From NCBI RefSeq assembly GCF_027595985.1, contig NC_073306.1, positions 154,365,217 through 154,429,216 on the forward strand: 64,000 nucleotides of DNA, written 5' to 3'. Both the position numbers and the translations under genes were made by a program. Shown piece after piece: positions 12,741-22,583 of this stretch. Below the pieces are notes generated by a model that worked only from the letters and a program-made list of their open reading frames with translations, had not been told where the DNA came from and made no database searches. This DNA is from Sorex araneus. Lineage: Eukaryota; Chordata; Mammalia; Eulipotyphla; Soricidae. The first letter of the stretch is position 1. Each line of letters opens with the position of its first letter.

Positions 12741-13125
12741 CCTTCTCCCTAATTTCACTCAGTGTGGAGCTCTCTAGATTGATCCAGGTAGGAGCAAATT
12801 CCATGATTTCATCTTTTCTTAAGGTAGAGTAATATTTCATTTAGTATATATGCTATAGTTTATCCAGTCATCTGTTCTTGGGCATTTGGGTATTTGCAAA
12901 TTTTTGCTATTGTGAATAGTGCTACAGTAGCATAACCGTGCAGATGTGTTTGCTACACTGCTCTTGATCCCTCGATATATATCCAAGAAATGGAATTGTT
13001 GGAGTTAGATGGAAACTCAATTTCTAATTTTTCAAGGAATGTCCATATTGCTTTCCAGAAAGGCTGGATTGGTTGATATTCTCACCAGCTGTGACTGTAT
13101 GTGTTCTTTTTAATAAAATAATTAA
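12741..13125 (-). mobile_element. L1 ORF2 C-terminal fragment, copy 4
   Basis: The L1 order restarts here: ORF2 tail sequence already seen in copy 3 ('atccagtcatctgttc', 'tgctattgtgaatagtgc') occurs a second time, so this is a separate insertion or a duplicated piece. The minus-strand frame at 12637-12840 begins MKYYSTLRKDEIMEFAPTW, typical of the ORF2 C-terminus. Confidence 0.75.
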
Positions 13126-13510
13126 TCCCATTTATGTGGAATCAACTGTCATGATCTAGTCAGCTCCTAGAGGGCCTCCCTCTTAATATTAACTACAGGG
13201 CATTAGACTTTATCACATAAATTTAGAGCTGGAGATAACATGAACATCATGCAAACTGGATCAAAATAATTCTGTCTTACTGCATATTTAGAGACACACA
13301 AGTTGTATAGGAATTAGATAATTAAAGGGTTGAAGACAACTGGTTAATAAAAGAAATCCAGAAAATGTCATGCTAATCAATCTATGCTTGAGGAGACCCA
13401 TCAACATCTGCATACACAATTCCAATACAGTGTTATGTACTCTGTTGTGAATGAGAACAGAAGACCATTTTTCTCTCTTAAAGATGTACAGGTGTTATAT
13501 ACTCCCAGGC
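13126..13510. other. No feature recognised
   Basis: Spacer between the L1 stack and the next SINE. Confidence 0.4.
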
Positions 13511-13512
13511 AT

Positions 13513-13570
13513 ATCATCATCATCATCATCATCATAATCATCATCATCATCACCATCATCATCATCATCC
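13513..13570. repeat. (ATC)n microsatellite in a SINE tail
   Basis: Nearly pure ATC trinucleotides, read as ATG on the SINE strand. They take the place of the usual ACAGTG tail of the type B SINE that follows without a gap. Confidence 0.93.
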
Positions 13571-13775
13571 CATTGATCATCGATATTCTGGAGTGGTCTC
13601 AGTAACGTCTCCATTCGTTCTAGCCCTGAGATTTGAGAAGCCTCTCTTTACTCATCCTTCCCAATGGTGCAGCATTGGAGGCTCTTTCAGGGTCAGGGGA
13701 ATGAGACCCACCATTGTTACTGATTTTGGCATATGAATACATACAGCTTGTCAGGCTCTCCCAACCCAGGCATAC
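13571..13775 (-). mobile_element. SINE type B, long-form body
   Basis: Antisense type B with the extra internal module: 'aacgtctccattcgttctag', then 'gaagcctctctttactc' and 'ggctctttcagggtcagggg', then 'gattttggcatatgaatac'. The head is missing beyond about 13775. It serves as the in-window reference for the long form that contains the H3 insert at 29.2 kb. Confidence 0.85.
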
Positions 13776-13850
13776 AATAAACAATAAATAAAATCTATAT
13801 AGTTTGAATCTAACATAGACTAGCTTCATAGATCAAAATTGATAGTAAAG

Positions 13851-14035
13851 GAGCTGAGGTGGTAGCACAGTGGGTAGGAGTGCATTTACCTTGCACGGTG
13901 GCCGACCCGGGTTTGATTCCCAGCAACCCATATGGTTCCTCTGAGCACAGCCAAGAGTAATTCCTGAGTGCATGCACCAGGAGTAACCCCTGTGCAACGC
14001 CAGGTGTGATCCAAAAAAGAAAAAAAGAAAAAAAA
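13851..14035 (+). mobile_element. SINE type A, full length
   Basis: Head 'ggtagcacagtgggtag', B-box 'cgggtttgattccc', type A body and an A-rich tail. A 17-bp direct repeat with one mismatch (CAAAATTGATAgTAAAG / CAAAATTGATAcTAAAG) lies at 13834-13850 and 14036-14052. Confidence 0.95.
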
Positions 14036-14052
14036 CAAAATTGATACTAAAG

Positions 14053-14437
14053 TTGATCATGTTCTATGGAAATGATGAGCTTGTCTAGTGAATCTTGTTT
14101 AGGCTATTATCATATTGTTGTGATTTTTAGATTTTGGGAAATTGTACAGGGGGGCATTATACTGTGTTAGTACTTTCACAGAACACATTCTTCTACCTAT
14201 TGCCCACATATTATAAAACTTTCCTCAAATCAGTCACAAACTAAGAAGATTGAAGTTAACAAATCTATTTTCAACCCTAGCCTTTACAACTTCTTATTCT
14301 GTATTCTTATTCTGTATATTAGTATGTTATTAACCTTCACAGTTCCTCATTTCAATATTACTAGACATCATTAATACCACTTACATGGTTGTGTGAAAGG
14401 TAAGTCAGATTGAAACTCATATAGTATTTAGCAAATT
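14053..14437. other. No feature recognised
   Basis: AT-rich spacer. Confidence 0.4.
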
Positions 14438-15330
14438 TCAGAGTCTTAATGTTTAAATATAAGTAGATGATAGTACCAGCTTATCTCACTCTTACTATGA
14501 TATATAAAGAAAGCAAGCAAGGGAACAGCAAATATACAATTTAGACAAACTTTTAGGTGCCAAAGAAGGGTTGAAGTTACCATAGTGAGAAGATATGGGC
14601 ATGAAGGACCCTATGGGGAGTGACAGAGACCCTTGGATGACAGGCTAAGGGTCATATCAATATACCCTGAAAACATAAACATTTACAAGTATACTATTGC
14701 AAATCAATGTTGTCCTGATAAATTAAAAAGATCTGGAAACAGCTCAGGTGTGTCATAACAATTAGTAGATAAAGAAGAAGTGATGTATATACACAAAGGA
14801 ATACTGCTCAGACAAAAGCGAAGATAAATTTTTCCTTTCTGCATGAAGATTATTAGCCACTCATCACATTTTTTTATATCATCACATGAAGAACTTGAGG
14901 GGATCAAAATGCCAGATGATCTCATTTGTGATAAATAAAGAAAGAGAACAAGGGGAAAATACAATGACTAATGAAAACAAATCCATAGGGCCTGACCACT
15001 GAACTGAAGGGAGAGGGAATAGGGGTCTGAAAATGTGCAGCCTCCTGACGTAGAGGGCTATTGGCACTTTGGTGGTGGAAGCAGTGTGGTAACATTGTAC
15101 TTCAACATGATATTGTAAGATGTAAATATACTTTAACATGTAAATATAAGCAAATATCAAAGCCTTAACGTTTAAATATAAATAGATGACAGTATAATCA
15201 GCTGATCTTGCTCTTACTATGGTATATAAAGAAACAAAGCAAGGGAGCAGTCAATGTACAATTAAAACAAACCTTAGGGTGCTAAAAGAAGGGTTGAGGT
15301 TATGATAATAGGGAGATGCCAATATTGTCA
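14438..15330 (+). mobile_element. Old L1 3' end with repeated flanks
   Basis: The middle (about 14720-14960) reads as sense L1 ORF2 tail: 'gataaagaagaagtgatg', 'ggaatactgctcagac'. It is flanked by two diverged copies of one 160-180 bp segment, at 14438-14600 and 15150-15320 (shared 'tatataaagaaa', 'agaagggttga'). This fits two L1 3' ends in tandem, or an internally repeated 3'UTR. No open frame remains. Confidence 0.65.
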
Positions 15331-16854
15331 GCCAATATTGCCTTAATAAAAATAAATCAGTGTCATAGTATACAAGTAGTAGATTCTTTAAAATGCAAAT
15401 TATGTTAAAGACTAAAGAAATCCCTTATCATCTACATTAGAAAAACATAAAGAACCACTTTAGCATGGCTTATTCTAGGATTGGAAATGTTAACAGGGAC
15501 CTTGGCACTTTCTTCTGCCATGACAGACTTGGTAAGTTGGTTTTGGATGCTGCTTTGTTAGTTCTGGTTATCCTGGTGGCCCAATATGGCTGAACCTGTC
15601 CCAGAAACCACATGTAGACACAAGATTCTTTAGAGGCATAAGCACATGACTTATCCAGTGTCAAATTTTAAGTAACCACTTAATGATAAACATATCATTG
15701 AATTACAAATCATTCCAAATAAATTCTAACACATGAACTACCTCTATTTTTGAATCTATTTTCTAAAAAAAAAAAATTCATGGATCTTCTAGGCATTCGT
15801 TTACTATAGAGTTTTGTCCACAGATGCATTTGAATTTTATGAAACAGCATTTTGTTCCATTAAGTGGCATTTAACCAGCCATGATCTATGCATTTTGAAT
15901 TGACCCCCGAGGAGAGATGACATCAATAAATGTCTGAATTTGGATTCAGCAAGTTTTAGCAGAGTCACAGGAACAGCAATTCCATTCTTGTCAGTCCTTT
16001 ACTTAGAATTCAAGTCCCTTTCAGACATTAAATGATGCTTCAATGTTGTCAGGCAGCTTTCCCACAAGAAAATGCACCATAAGTCATAATTTCATTGAGG
16101 TATTATAACAGTTTAAGCACTTCTTATACTAAATATGTGGAAATTTTCTGAAAAATATAACTTTACAAAGAAAAGGAGAATACAATAAGTAGAATTGCTT
16201 CCCTTTGGATCTTAACATATTGGCCTATTTTTACCAGATGTTTTTATTTTAGTAATTTTTTGTTCCACATACATGACAATATTTTCTCCAACTGCTAAGG
16301 AATGAATATTCATGGAAAAAATAGGTTATGAAACATCGCATTTGGCATTTCTGCTTAGTGCCAATACTTGATGGGGCGGTGGGGAGGTTGGGGAAGTTAC
16401 AAATTATTAATGTGCTCATTCCATGGAATGACGGTAAGGCTTTCCTTTTATGGATGAAATTCCCCCATTTCCAATTTTATCTTTAATTTTCCCCCCCTCA
16501 TACAATATGCCTGTGTAAACCACATAACCCACCCAAAACAGCTAATGACTTACACACCCCCAGATGTTTTAAACCATGTAGGAAAAAAATCAAGTAGCAA
16601 AAAGTAGCAACAAAAACAATTTTACTACTTGCATTGTGACCATCACACTCTTGGAAGGTTCTTGGATTTTCTGGTGAGCAGCATATGTCTGGGGGCTTAA
16701 AATTAATATTACAGCTCTTTAAACTCAGAATACACTGTGGCATTTTGAGATCATGGAACAAATGCCAGTTTTGATATATTCAGTTAAAACTTTATCTAGA
16801 ACAATTGCTTGTGTAGTAGGAAAAATCACTATTAAAATAATGGATATTTGGGCC
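15331..16854. other. No feature recognised
   Basis: About 1.5 kb of unique-looking, AT-rich sequence. Nothing coding or repetitive that I can name. Confidence 0.4.
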
Positions 16855-16935
16855 TGTACAACAGTATCCATAAAGATTATTAACCACATATCACATCTTT
16901 ATGTCATCACATTAAAACATTCAGTAGAGTAACCG
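16855..16935 (+). mobile_element. Small L1 3' fragment
   Basis: Shares 'agattattaaccac' and 'tcatcacat' with the L1 piece at 14845-14890 in the same order. Confidence 0.4.
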
Positions 16936-17119
16936 ACATCTAACCTTTCAAAGTTAATATTAAGATAACCTTTAATTACTCTGTTTAGCCACTTTAATGG
17001 TAGATGATGACTCTTTGATTTACTTGTAGAGAAGATGAAATGATGAAAAGATGGCAATGATGGAGACAGATTAAGATAAAATGATCTTTTTTAAAAAATT
17101 TCTTCTACTTTATTTTTAA

Positions 17120-17308
17120 AATTTATTTATTTTTATTTTTGGGTCACATTCAGCAATGCACAGGGGTCACTCCTAACTCTGCACTCAGGAATTACCCCTG
17201 GTTGTGCTCAGGGGACCATATGGGATGCTGGGAATCGTACCCGGGGTTGGCCGCGTGCAAGGCAAACGCCCTACCCGCGGTGCTATTTCACATTATTGCT
17301 CCAGCCCC
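17120..17308 (-). mobile_element. SINE type A
   Basis: Antisense type A, well preserved: 'gggtcacattcagcaatg', 'accatatgggatgctgg', 'ccgcgtgcaaggcaaacg', and the head end 'gctccagcccc' at 17298-17308. The flanks hold an imperfect direct repeat around 'aaatgatctttt'. Confidence 0.92.
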
Positions 17309-17469
17309 TATGAAATTATCTTTTAAATGGAAACTTCTCCAAATGTTAGCTTGTTGTCTGCAAACATTCATGGCAGTGTTTAGCTTTTCTCACAAAAACA
17401 AAAACCAACAACAACAAAAGAACCAACTAAGACTTGAAAAATAATACAAGCATTTAGGATCTTTTCTTA

Positions 17470-17590
17470 TGCCTATTCCTCTTTTGATCCCCAGCATTAG
17501 ATGATTCCTGGGAATAGCCCTATAGCACTGCTGGCAGGAACCCCAACTCCCAGCCCCAATCCACACCAAAAAATATAGAAAAAGAAAAAG
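17470..17590 (+). mobile_element. SINE type A, headless fragment
   Basis: Retains 'gatccccagcattag', 'tgattcctgggaatagcc' and a degenerate A-rich end. Confidence 0.5.
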
Positions 17591-18139
17591 AATGAAAAAC
17601 TGGATAGTCTGACTAATACTTATTAAATACATTGAAGAAAGAAATTAATTTCAAGAGTCATTCCTACCAAAATTTATCCCGGAAATTTTTTATCCTAATT
17701 CATAGTTGGTAGAGCCTACATTTTGGAATTTCGCTTAGAAAGCAAAAAACAAAAAGCAAAGGAAAGTGGTATGTTTGATGAGGGAGAATGGGTACCACAG
17801 GGACAGAAAAATATGCTTCTTGGACACTTCCTGCCTAGATAAGCTGGTTCAGTCAGGCTCTTTGAAGCATCCTTCACTACTTCTTCCAACCAACCAGAAC
17901 TTTTCAATCATCTCTTCCCTAATGTAAATTGTAAATTGCTTGCCATTTTCAAATTTAAATCAGAATCTAATTATGGTAGTCTTAAGACTTCCTGTGTAAG
18001 TTCACAAAATAAATAAAGAGAAGGCGGCAGCCTGATCTCTCTCGCCCACCAAGCACGCGTGCATTCAGTGGCCATGAGCCGCTTCCCCCACCCTGGTCTG
18101 CAGACATTGCTAACAGAAGCATGAAGGAGGGAACAGGGC
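17591..18139. other. No feature recognised
   Basis: Nothing recognisable. GC rises toward 18000-18140. Confidence 0.35.
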
Positions 18140-18960
18140 CACCAGGCTGGTTGGTGATCATTTGCCATGTATTCCATTCTCCCAAGTGCCTATCTCAGTC
18201 TCACTAAGCACCTCATTCCTGTCTCACACTGCTCCTCACTCCCGTCTCCTCCTGTCCCCCATGCTAGTCTCTCCATGCTCAATCTCTTAGTCTTGGTCTA
18301 GTGCCCAATCTCCAAGCTTTGGGAGTAGCAGCTACACCCAGGTGAGGTAGCATGATCAACATGAAAGCCCTTCCTTCAAGGGAACTCTTCTAAGATAAGA
18401 CAAAGATCTCCTGCAGCCAGGAGATCCACTCAAGAGTTAAATACCATCTAGGGGTATGCTTCTGCTTTCCTTAGTTCAACAACCATTTTAGATTTACTTA
18501 CTTCTAAATAATCTTTCTAGTCATTTTGTATGGACACAGTAAGAGATACATTAAGTTTGTAGGGTGGCTCTTCTGGAGACATCTCACTATAGATCTCAGA
18601 CTGCAGTGCTTAGGCCAGATTAACCTTTCCTAACCCTAGCAGGGCCCTAACCCAGTTTTTATTCTTTGGATTGTGACAAAATTTGTCCATGACCATGCTT
18701 TTAACTTATAGTTAAGTATTATGGTGCTTGTCCTGGCCCATTTTGATGCCAGGGTAGCTCACAGCTTGCCCTGGGTTCATGCAATCCCTCATCGGGACCC
18801 TGCTTTTTGGGTGCTAGAAACTAAGGGCAACTGAGGCTTAAGTCGAGAAAACAGATGCTCAGCAGTGACTATTATTTGAAGTCCATTAACTCCCAAATTA
18901 CAAAAGCATAGCATCAACTGTCTTCCTGTGTCTATATAAAATGACATTGTTCTGAAGTAA
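18140..18960 (+). repeat. Unidentified long repeat, copy 1
   Basis: Matches 62150-62825 plus 63335-63540 in the same order and orientation. Shared wording includes 'tctagtcattttgtatg', 'agagatacattaag' / 'agagatatattaag', 'gggtagctcacagcttgcc' and 'aagggcaactgagg'. It could be an LTR, an ERV internal piece or another long retroelement. I see no coding domain, so I leave the class open. Confidence 0.65.
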
Positions 18961-19429
18961 GCTATGCAAGAGGACATAAGGGAAGGAGCAAAGCAATATT
19001 TCACTTATCGATACAAAATAAGAGATTCCTGAGAAATTTAACTTACAAGTCACAGATACTGCTTAGGGGAAATGAGTGATTACAGAGAAAGCAGAGCACA
19101 GGGAAATTAAAGATAAATACCGAGGAAATGGAGTGCTTCAGGAGCATCGTGATGGGTGTTACTCAGTAAACCTAAGCTCCTTGTGGCAGAGGAGAAATAA
19201 CAAACCAATTGTTATCCTACATCTTCCTTTATTTTTTTGAGTTGTGCTTTGATCTCAACAATTTGAAGCCACATACCTATAACTCAGGTTCTCAACAAAT
19301 TTGATTTAAATTTTTAGAGAAACTTAATGTTTTAGAGCATCAATTTATTTGCTTATTTATTAGGGCATCTAATTCTTTCCAATAAAATCATAACCTCCCT
19401 TTCTTACTTAGAAGCCACCCATTGCTTTG
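18961..19429. other. No feature recognised
   Basis: It may continue the repeat to the left, but the window holds no second copy of this part to compare. Confidence 0.35.
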
Positions 19430-19545
19430 GATGCAGATCTTAGTTTGATACTCAAGACCCTGCCTGGTCAGTGAGTCCTGCCAGGAGCACAGTGTGGGCA
19501 GAGCAAGCTGGAAGTACCCTTGAGGATCACCAGATATGAAAGACG
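19430..19545 (+). mobile_element. Possible old SINE type A fragment
   Basis: Weak match to the B-box and body: 'tttgatactcaagaccc', 'gccaggagcacagtg', 'gatcaccagatatg'. Confidence 0.3.
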
Positions 19546-19766
19546 CCCCTCACAAAAAGTGAGACTTTCCATTCAATCCTTTTTCATTTTGTGTTTCTTC
19601 TTCTTCCATTTCCTTTTAGTAATACTTTTTGTGGTGATTCCAATCTACTGTCTAATAAGACATATCAAAAATATCATGATAACTCTAATAATAACAGATC
19701 CAGAATCTGAAGTTATGTTTCTGTGACCCAACAATGTAAAATAATCATTAGATAAATGGAAGAAAC

Positions 19767-19945
19767 AGGAGGCCAGAGGCTAATATAGCAGGTAGGAGGT
19801 TTGCATTGTGTGTATCCAACCTGAGTTTGATCCCTGGCAACCCATATGGTCCCCTCAGTCTGCCAGGGTGATCCTTGAGCACTGAGTCAGGGGTAAAATC
19901 TGAGCATAGTTATATGTATCTCCCAAACATAAGGAAGCAAAAATA
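19767..19945 (+). mobile_element. SINE type A, diverged
   Basis: 'atatagcaggtaggagg', B-box 'gagtttgatccctgg', 'acccatatggtcccctcag', A-rich end. Confidence 0.85.
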
Positions 19946-20410
19946 ACAAGTACGCAAAATTGTAATTAGACCTATTATTATATAAAGCCAAGTATAGTAA
20001 GTCATAATATGCATAGTTAAATACATATTTTTTTAAGAAAGTGAACATACAGAAAACTTAAAGTTTTTTTTTGCTTTGCTTATTTTTAACAGAATTTTAT
20101 TTCAAACTTCTCATTTTATCTGACCCCCAACCTCTCCACTCTCATCCTCTGCTGGTAAATGGATTATTTCGCCCTTACTTGTTGCAAATAAATGGGAAGG
20201 AGTACCTACACACTTGTACTGCATCTAGAATTTTTGCAACAACAAATTTCATCTTAGGGTTACGAGATAATTCATAAATTTTGAATTATCTCTTTGAACC
20301 CAAGAAGTTTCCTCTTTGTAAATTACAAAAATAGAAACAAAATACAGGAATCAGACAAATAAAAGTGCATTTTTCTAAAAAGAAATAAAACACATTGAGA
20401 ATCAAAATAA
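19946..20410. other. No feature recognised
   Basis: AT-rich spacer with a poly(T) stretch near 20065 but no named element. Confidence 0.35.
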
Positions 20411-20656
20411 GGGGCCAGTGGTAAGGAAACAAGCTCTGCATGTACCAGGACCCAGGTTCAAGACCTGATATGGCATGGCCACACAAGCACTACTGGATGC
20501 AGCACTGGAGAGGCCCCAAATGCTCTTCTAGGTGTAGCCGTTGTGAACCCCAACAAGGCTCTGAATCTTTGGGCCCATTCACTGAACGACTCAGCATGGT
20601 TGGCTGAGGATCTCTAGGAACACCTTTGAGTGTCCCCCAAAAATTAAAAAAAAAAA
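20411..20656 (+). mobile_element. SINE-like element, old, longer body
   Basis: Starts GGGGCCAGTGGTAAGGA with a B-box-like 'cccaggttcaagacc' and ends in poly(A) at about 20646-20656. The body between them does not follow type A or B closely, so this may be another subfamily. Confidence 0.55.
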
Positions 20657-20671
20657 GATGAGATGTTTGTT

Positions 20672-20838
20672 GCATTTTTTTGCGGGGAAGGGGGCACACT
20701 AGGTAGTGCTCAAGTGATCCCTGACCTCAGGGATGACTCCTGGTGGGATTTGGGAAGATTATACAGCTTCCCATATATTTAAATTGGGCCAGCTGCAGGA
20801 AAGCCAAGCACCTACCTACTGTACAATTGCTCCAGCCC
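20672..20838 (-). mobile_element. SINE type A, diverged
   Basis: Antisense: a T-rich start, 'gatgactcctggtggga', 'cttcccatatat', head end 'attgctccagcccc' to 20838. Confidence 0.8.
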
Positions 20839-21569
20839 CATGATAAGGCAATTTTTGAATTTATGTTTAAATTTTACTTTAGGTATAAATGTGAAAATTT
20901 TAAATGTTAATATATGTTTAAACTATATAAGAAAAATAAAACAACATATTTAAAATACAATACATATAAAACAAAAAAAGTAATGAAATATACGAAATCC
21001 TACCTCACTGTGGTAGCTTTGTTCAAGACAGTCTGGCCCTTGCTCTCTCTTATCAAAGTTAAGTTGCAAGATGCATTTCCCAGACACCAACTTTGGAATT
21101 ATATATGTGCCTTTTTCAGTCAATGCAATATGAGTGGCACCGGTATGATGCTCTAGCAGAATCTTTTAGAAGCAATGGAAGTGTTTAGTCTTTTTGCATC
21201 CTAGAATGTACGTGGAAATACTTCATTCGAACTGTGTTACTCTCTTGTATAATTGCCTCCACCAGAATAAAAAGAGGAAGGTCCTTTTGATAGGAAACCT
21301 ATACATGATCAGTAGACTGATGTCATACACATAAAACAAACATGAGCGAGGAGACATGGGGCACTCTGAAATGCAATACTCAATTTTTAGGTAGTGTGAG
21401 GAATGCATGCTTGTTTTTGTAAACTGCTCAGTTTTGTCAGCTTTTATTGCATATACTTTGATAAATACTGAGAAGTTAATGCAATAGCTTGCTTTCACTC
21501 CTTCATGAAGTGAGATTGATGGAGAAAGATAATTATCCCATATTTTAATGGAGTTCAAAGGGATGAAGG
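20839..21569. other. No feature recognised
   Basis: AT-rich. The 111-codon minus-strand frame at 21223-21558 has no recognisable domain. Confidence 0.35.
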
Positions 21570-21834
21570 CAAGATGGCACCTGTGCCACCCAAACCCCTC
21601 GTGCTCTCCCGACCTGGCTCACCATCTCGCCTTAGACAGAGTGCAGCTCAACGCACCAGGCATGAAACTCTACATGTGATCCTTGCTAGTACTCTATGTG
21701 TGATTCCAATTGGGCATCGCTCGCTATTTTGCAAGATTTGGACAAAATGGCATTGGCAGGGCATGGAGAAACCATGTCGGTGGCAGCAGTGTTGCCGCCT
21801 GCCCTAGCCAGGCCAAGTCGCAGCACTGTCAGAC
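21570..21834. other. GC-rich flank of the VAV-like exon copy
   Basis: Composition changes abruptly here from AT-rich to clearly GC-richer DNA and continues into the VAV-like exon. It could be duplicated 5'UTR or promoter sequence of the source gene ('ttgccgcctgccctagcc' lies shortly before the ATG), but I cannot match it from memory. Confidence 0.35.
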
Positions 21835-22038
21835 ATGGAGCCATGGCGGCAGTGCATGCAGTGGCTCATCCACTGCGGGGTACTGTCAGCCAACCACTGG
21901 GTGACCTGAAACTCAGGGCAGGTGTTTGACCTGGCACAGACACTCTGCAATAGGGTCTTGCTCTGCCAGCTGCTCAACAACCTCCATGCGCACTCCATCA
22001 ACTTCAAGGAGATCAACCTGAGGCCACAGATGTCCCAG
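21835..22038 (+). pseudogene. VAV3: VAV-family first coding exon copy (nearest VAV3 by recall)
   Basis: The frame from ATG 21835 gives 68 codons opening MEPWRQCMQWLIHC and ending [10 protein letters not shown]. This is the start of the calponin-homology domain of VAV guanine-nucleotide exchange factors, and VAV3 is the closest paralogue I recall. The frame has a TGA at 21907-21909 (codon 25), where the family has a tryptophan, and a strongly conserved Arg-Asp-Gly is changed to Cys-Asn-Arg before [10 protein letters not shown]. The match stops exactly after CAG at 22038 and is followed by GTGCTG, a donor-like border. That is where I expect the first VAV coding exon to end, so this looks like a copy of genomic or unspliced sequence and not of spliced mRNA. 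It is not functional as read. The symbol marks the presumed parent gene; VAV1 and VAV2 fit less well. Confidence 0.75.
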
Positions 22039-22159
22039 GTGCTGCCCAGAGATGCAGGCAGGTGCATGTTTGTCAGTGTGCAGATCATTACAACGTGCCA
22101 GTCGACCAAAAGCTTACATTCTGTAGGCTTTGAATACCGGTAAAGGCCATTAGTGGCCG

Positions 22160-22424
22160 CCCCAAAAGCCTCCATCCCTCTTGGAGAGCCTGGCAAGCCA
22201 CAGAGAGTATCCCGCCCGTAAGGTAGAACCTGGCAAGCTACCAATGGCATACTCGATATGCCAAAAACAGTAACAACTACGGTCCTCATTCCCCTGACCT
22301 TGAAAGAGCCTCCAATACACCATTGGACTACACTAGCACATGACAGGGATGAATGGAGATGTTACTGGTGCCTGCTCGAGCAAATCGATGAACAATGGGA
22401 TAACAGTGATACAGTGATACAGTG
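22160..22424 (+). mobile_element. SINE type B, long form, headless
   Basis: 'tcttggagagcctggcaag', 'ctcgatatgccaaaaacagt', then the long-form module ('ggtcctcattcccctgacc', 'aaagagcctccaat'), 'ggagatgttactggtgcc' and a tail of 'gatacagt' units. The tRNA head is absent or unrecognisable. It lies about 120 bp downstream of the VAV-like exon. Confidence 0.88.
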
Positions 22425-22431
22425 ATTGATT

Positions 22432-22583
22432 AAAACCAGAGAGTTAATACAGCAGGTAGGGGGCTTGCCTTGCAAGCAGGTGGCCCAGGCTCAATTCCCA
22501 GCACCACTAAAGTGATAATTGAGCTCAGAGTCAGGAGTGAGTCTTGAGCACAGCTTAGTGTGCCCCTAAAGCAAACAAACAAC
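22432..22583 (+). mobile_element. SINE type A, diverged
   Basis: 'taatacagcaggtagggggc', B-box 'aggctcaattccc', A-rich end. It follows the type B tail almost directly. Confidence 0.82.

Noticed and set aside
21804-22289. 161-codon minus-strand frame
   Set aside because: It is antisense to the VAV-like exon and the type B SINE. Its length follows from the GC-rich composition.
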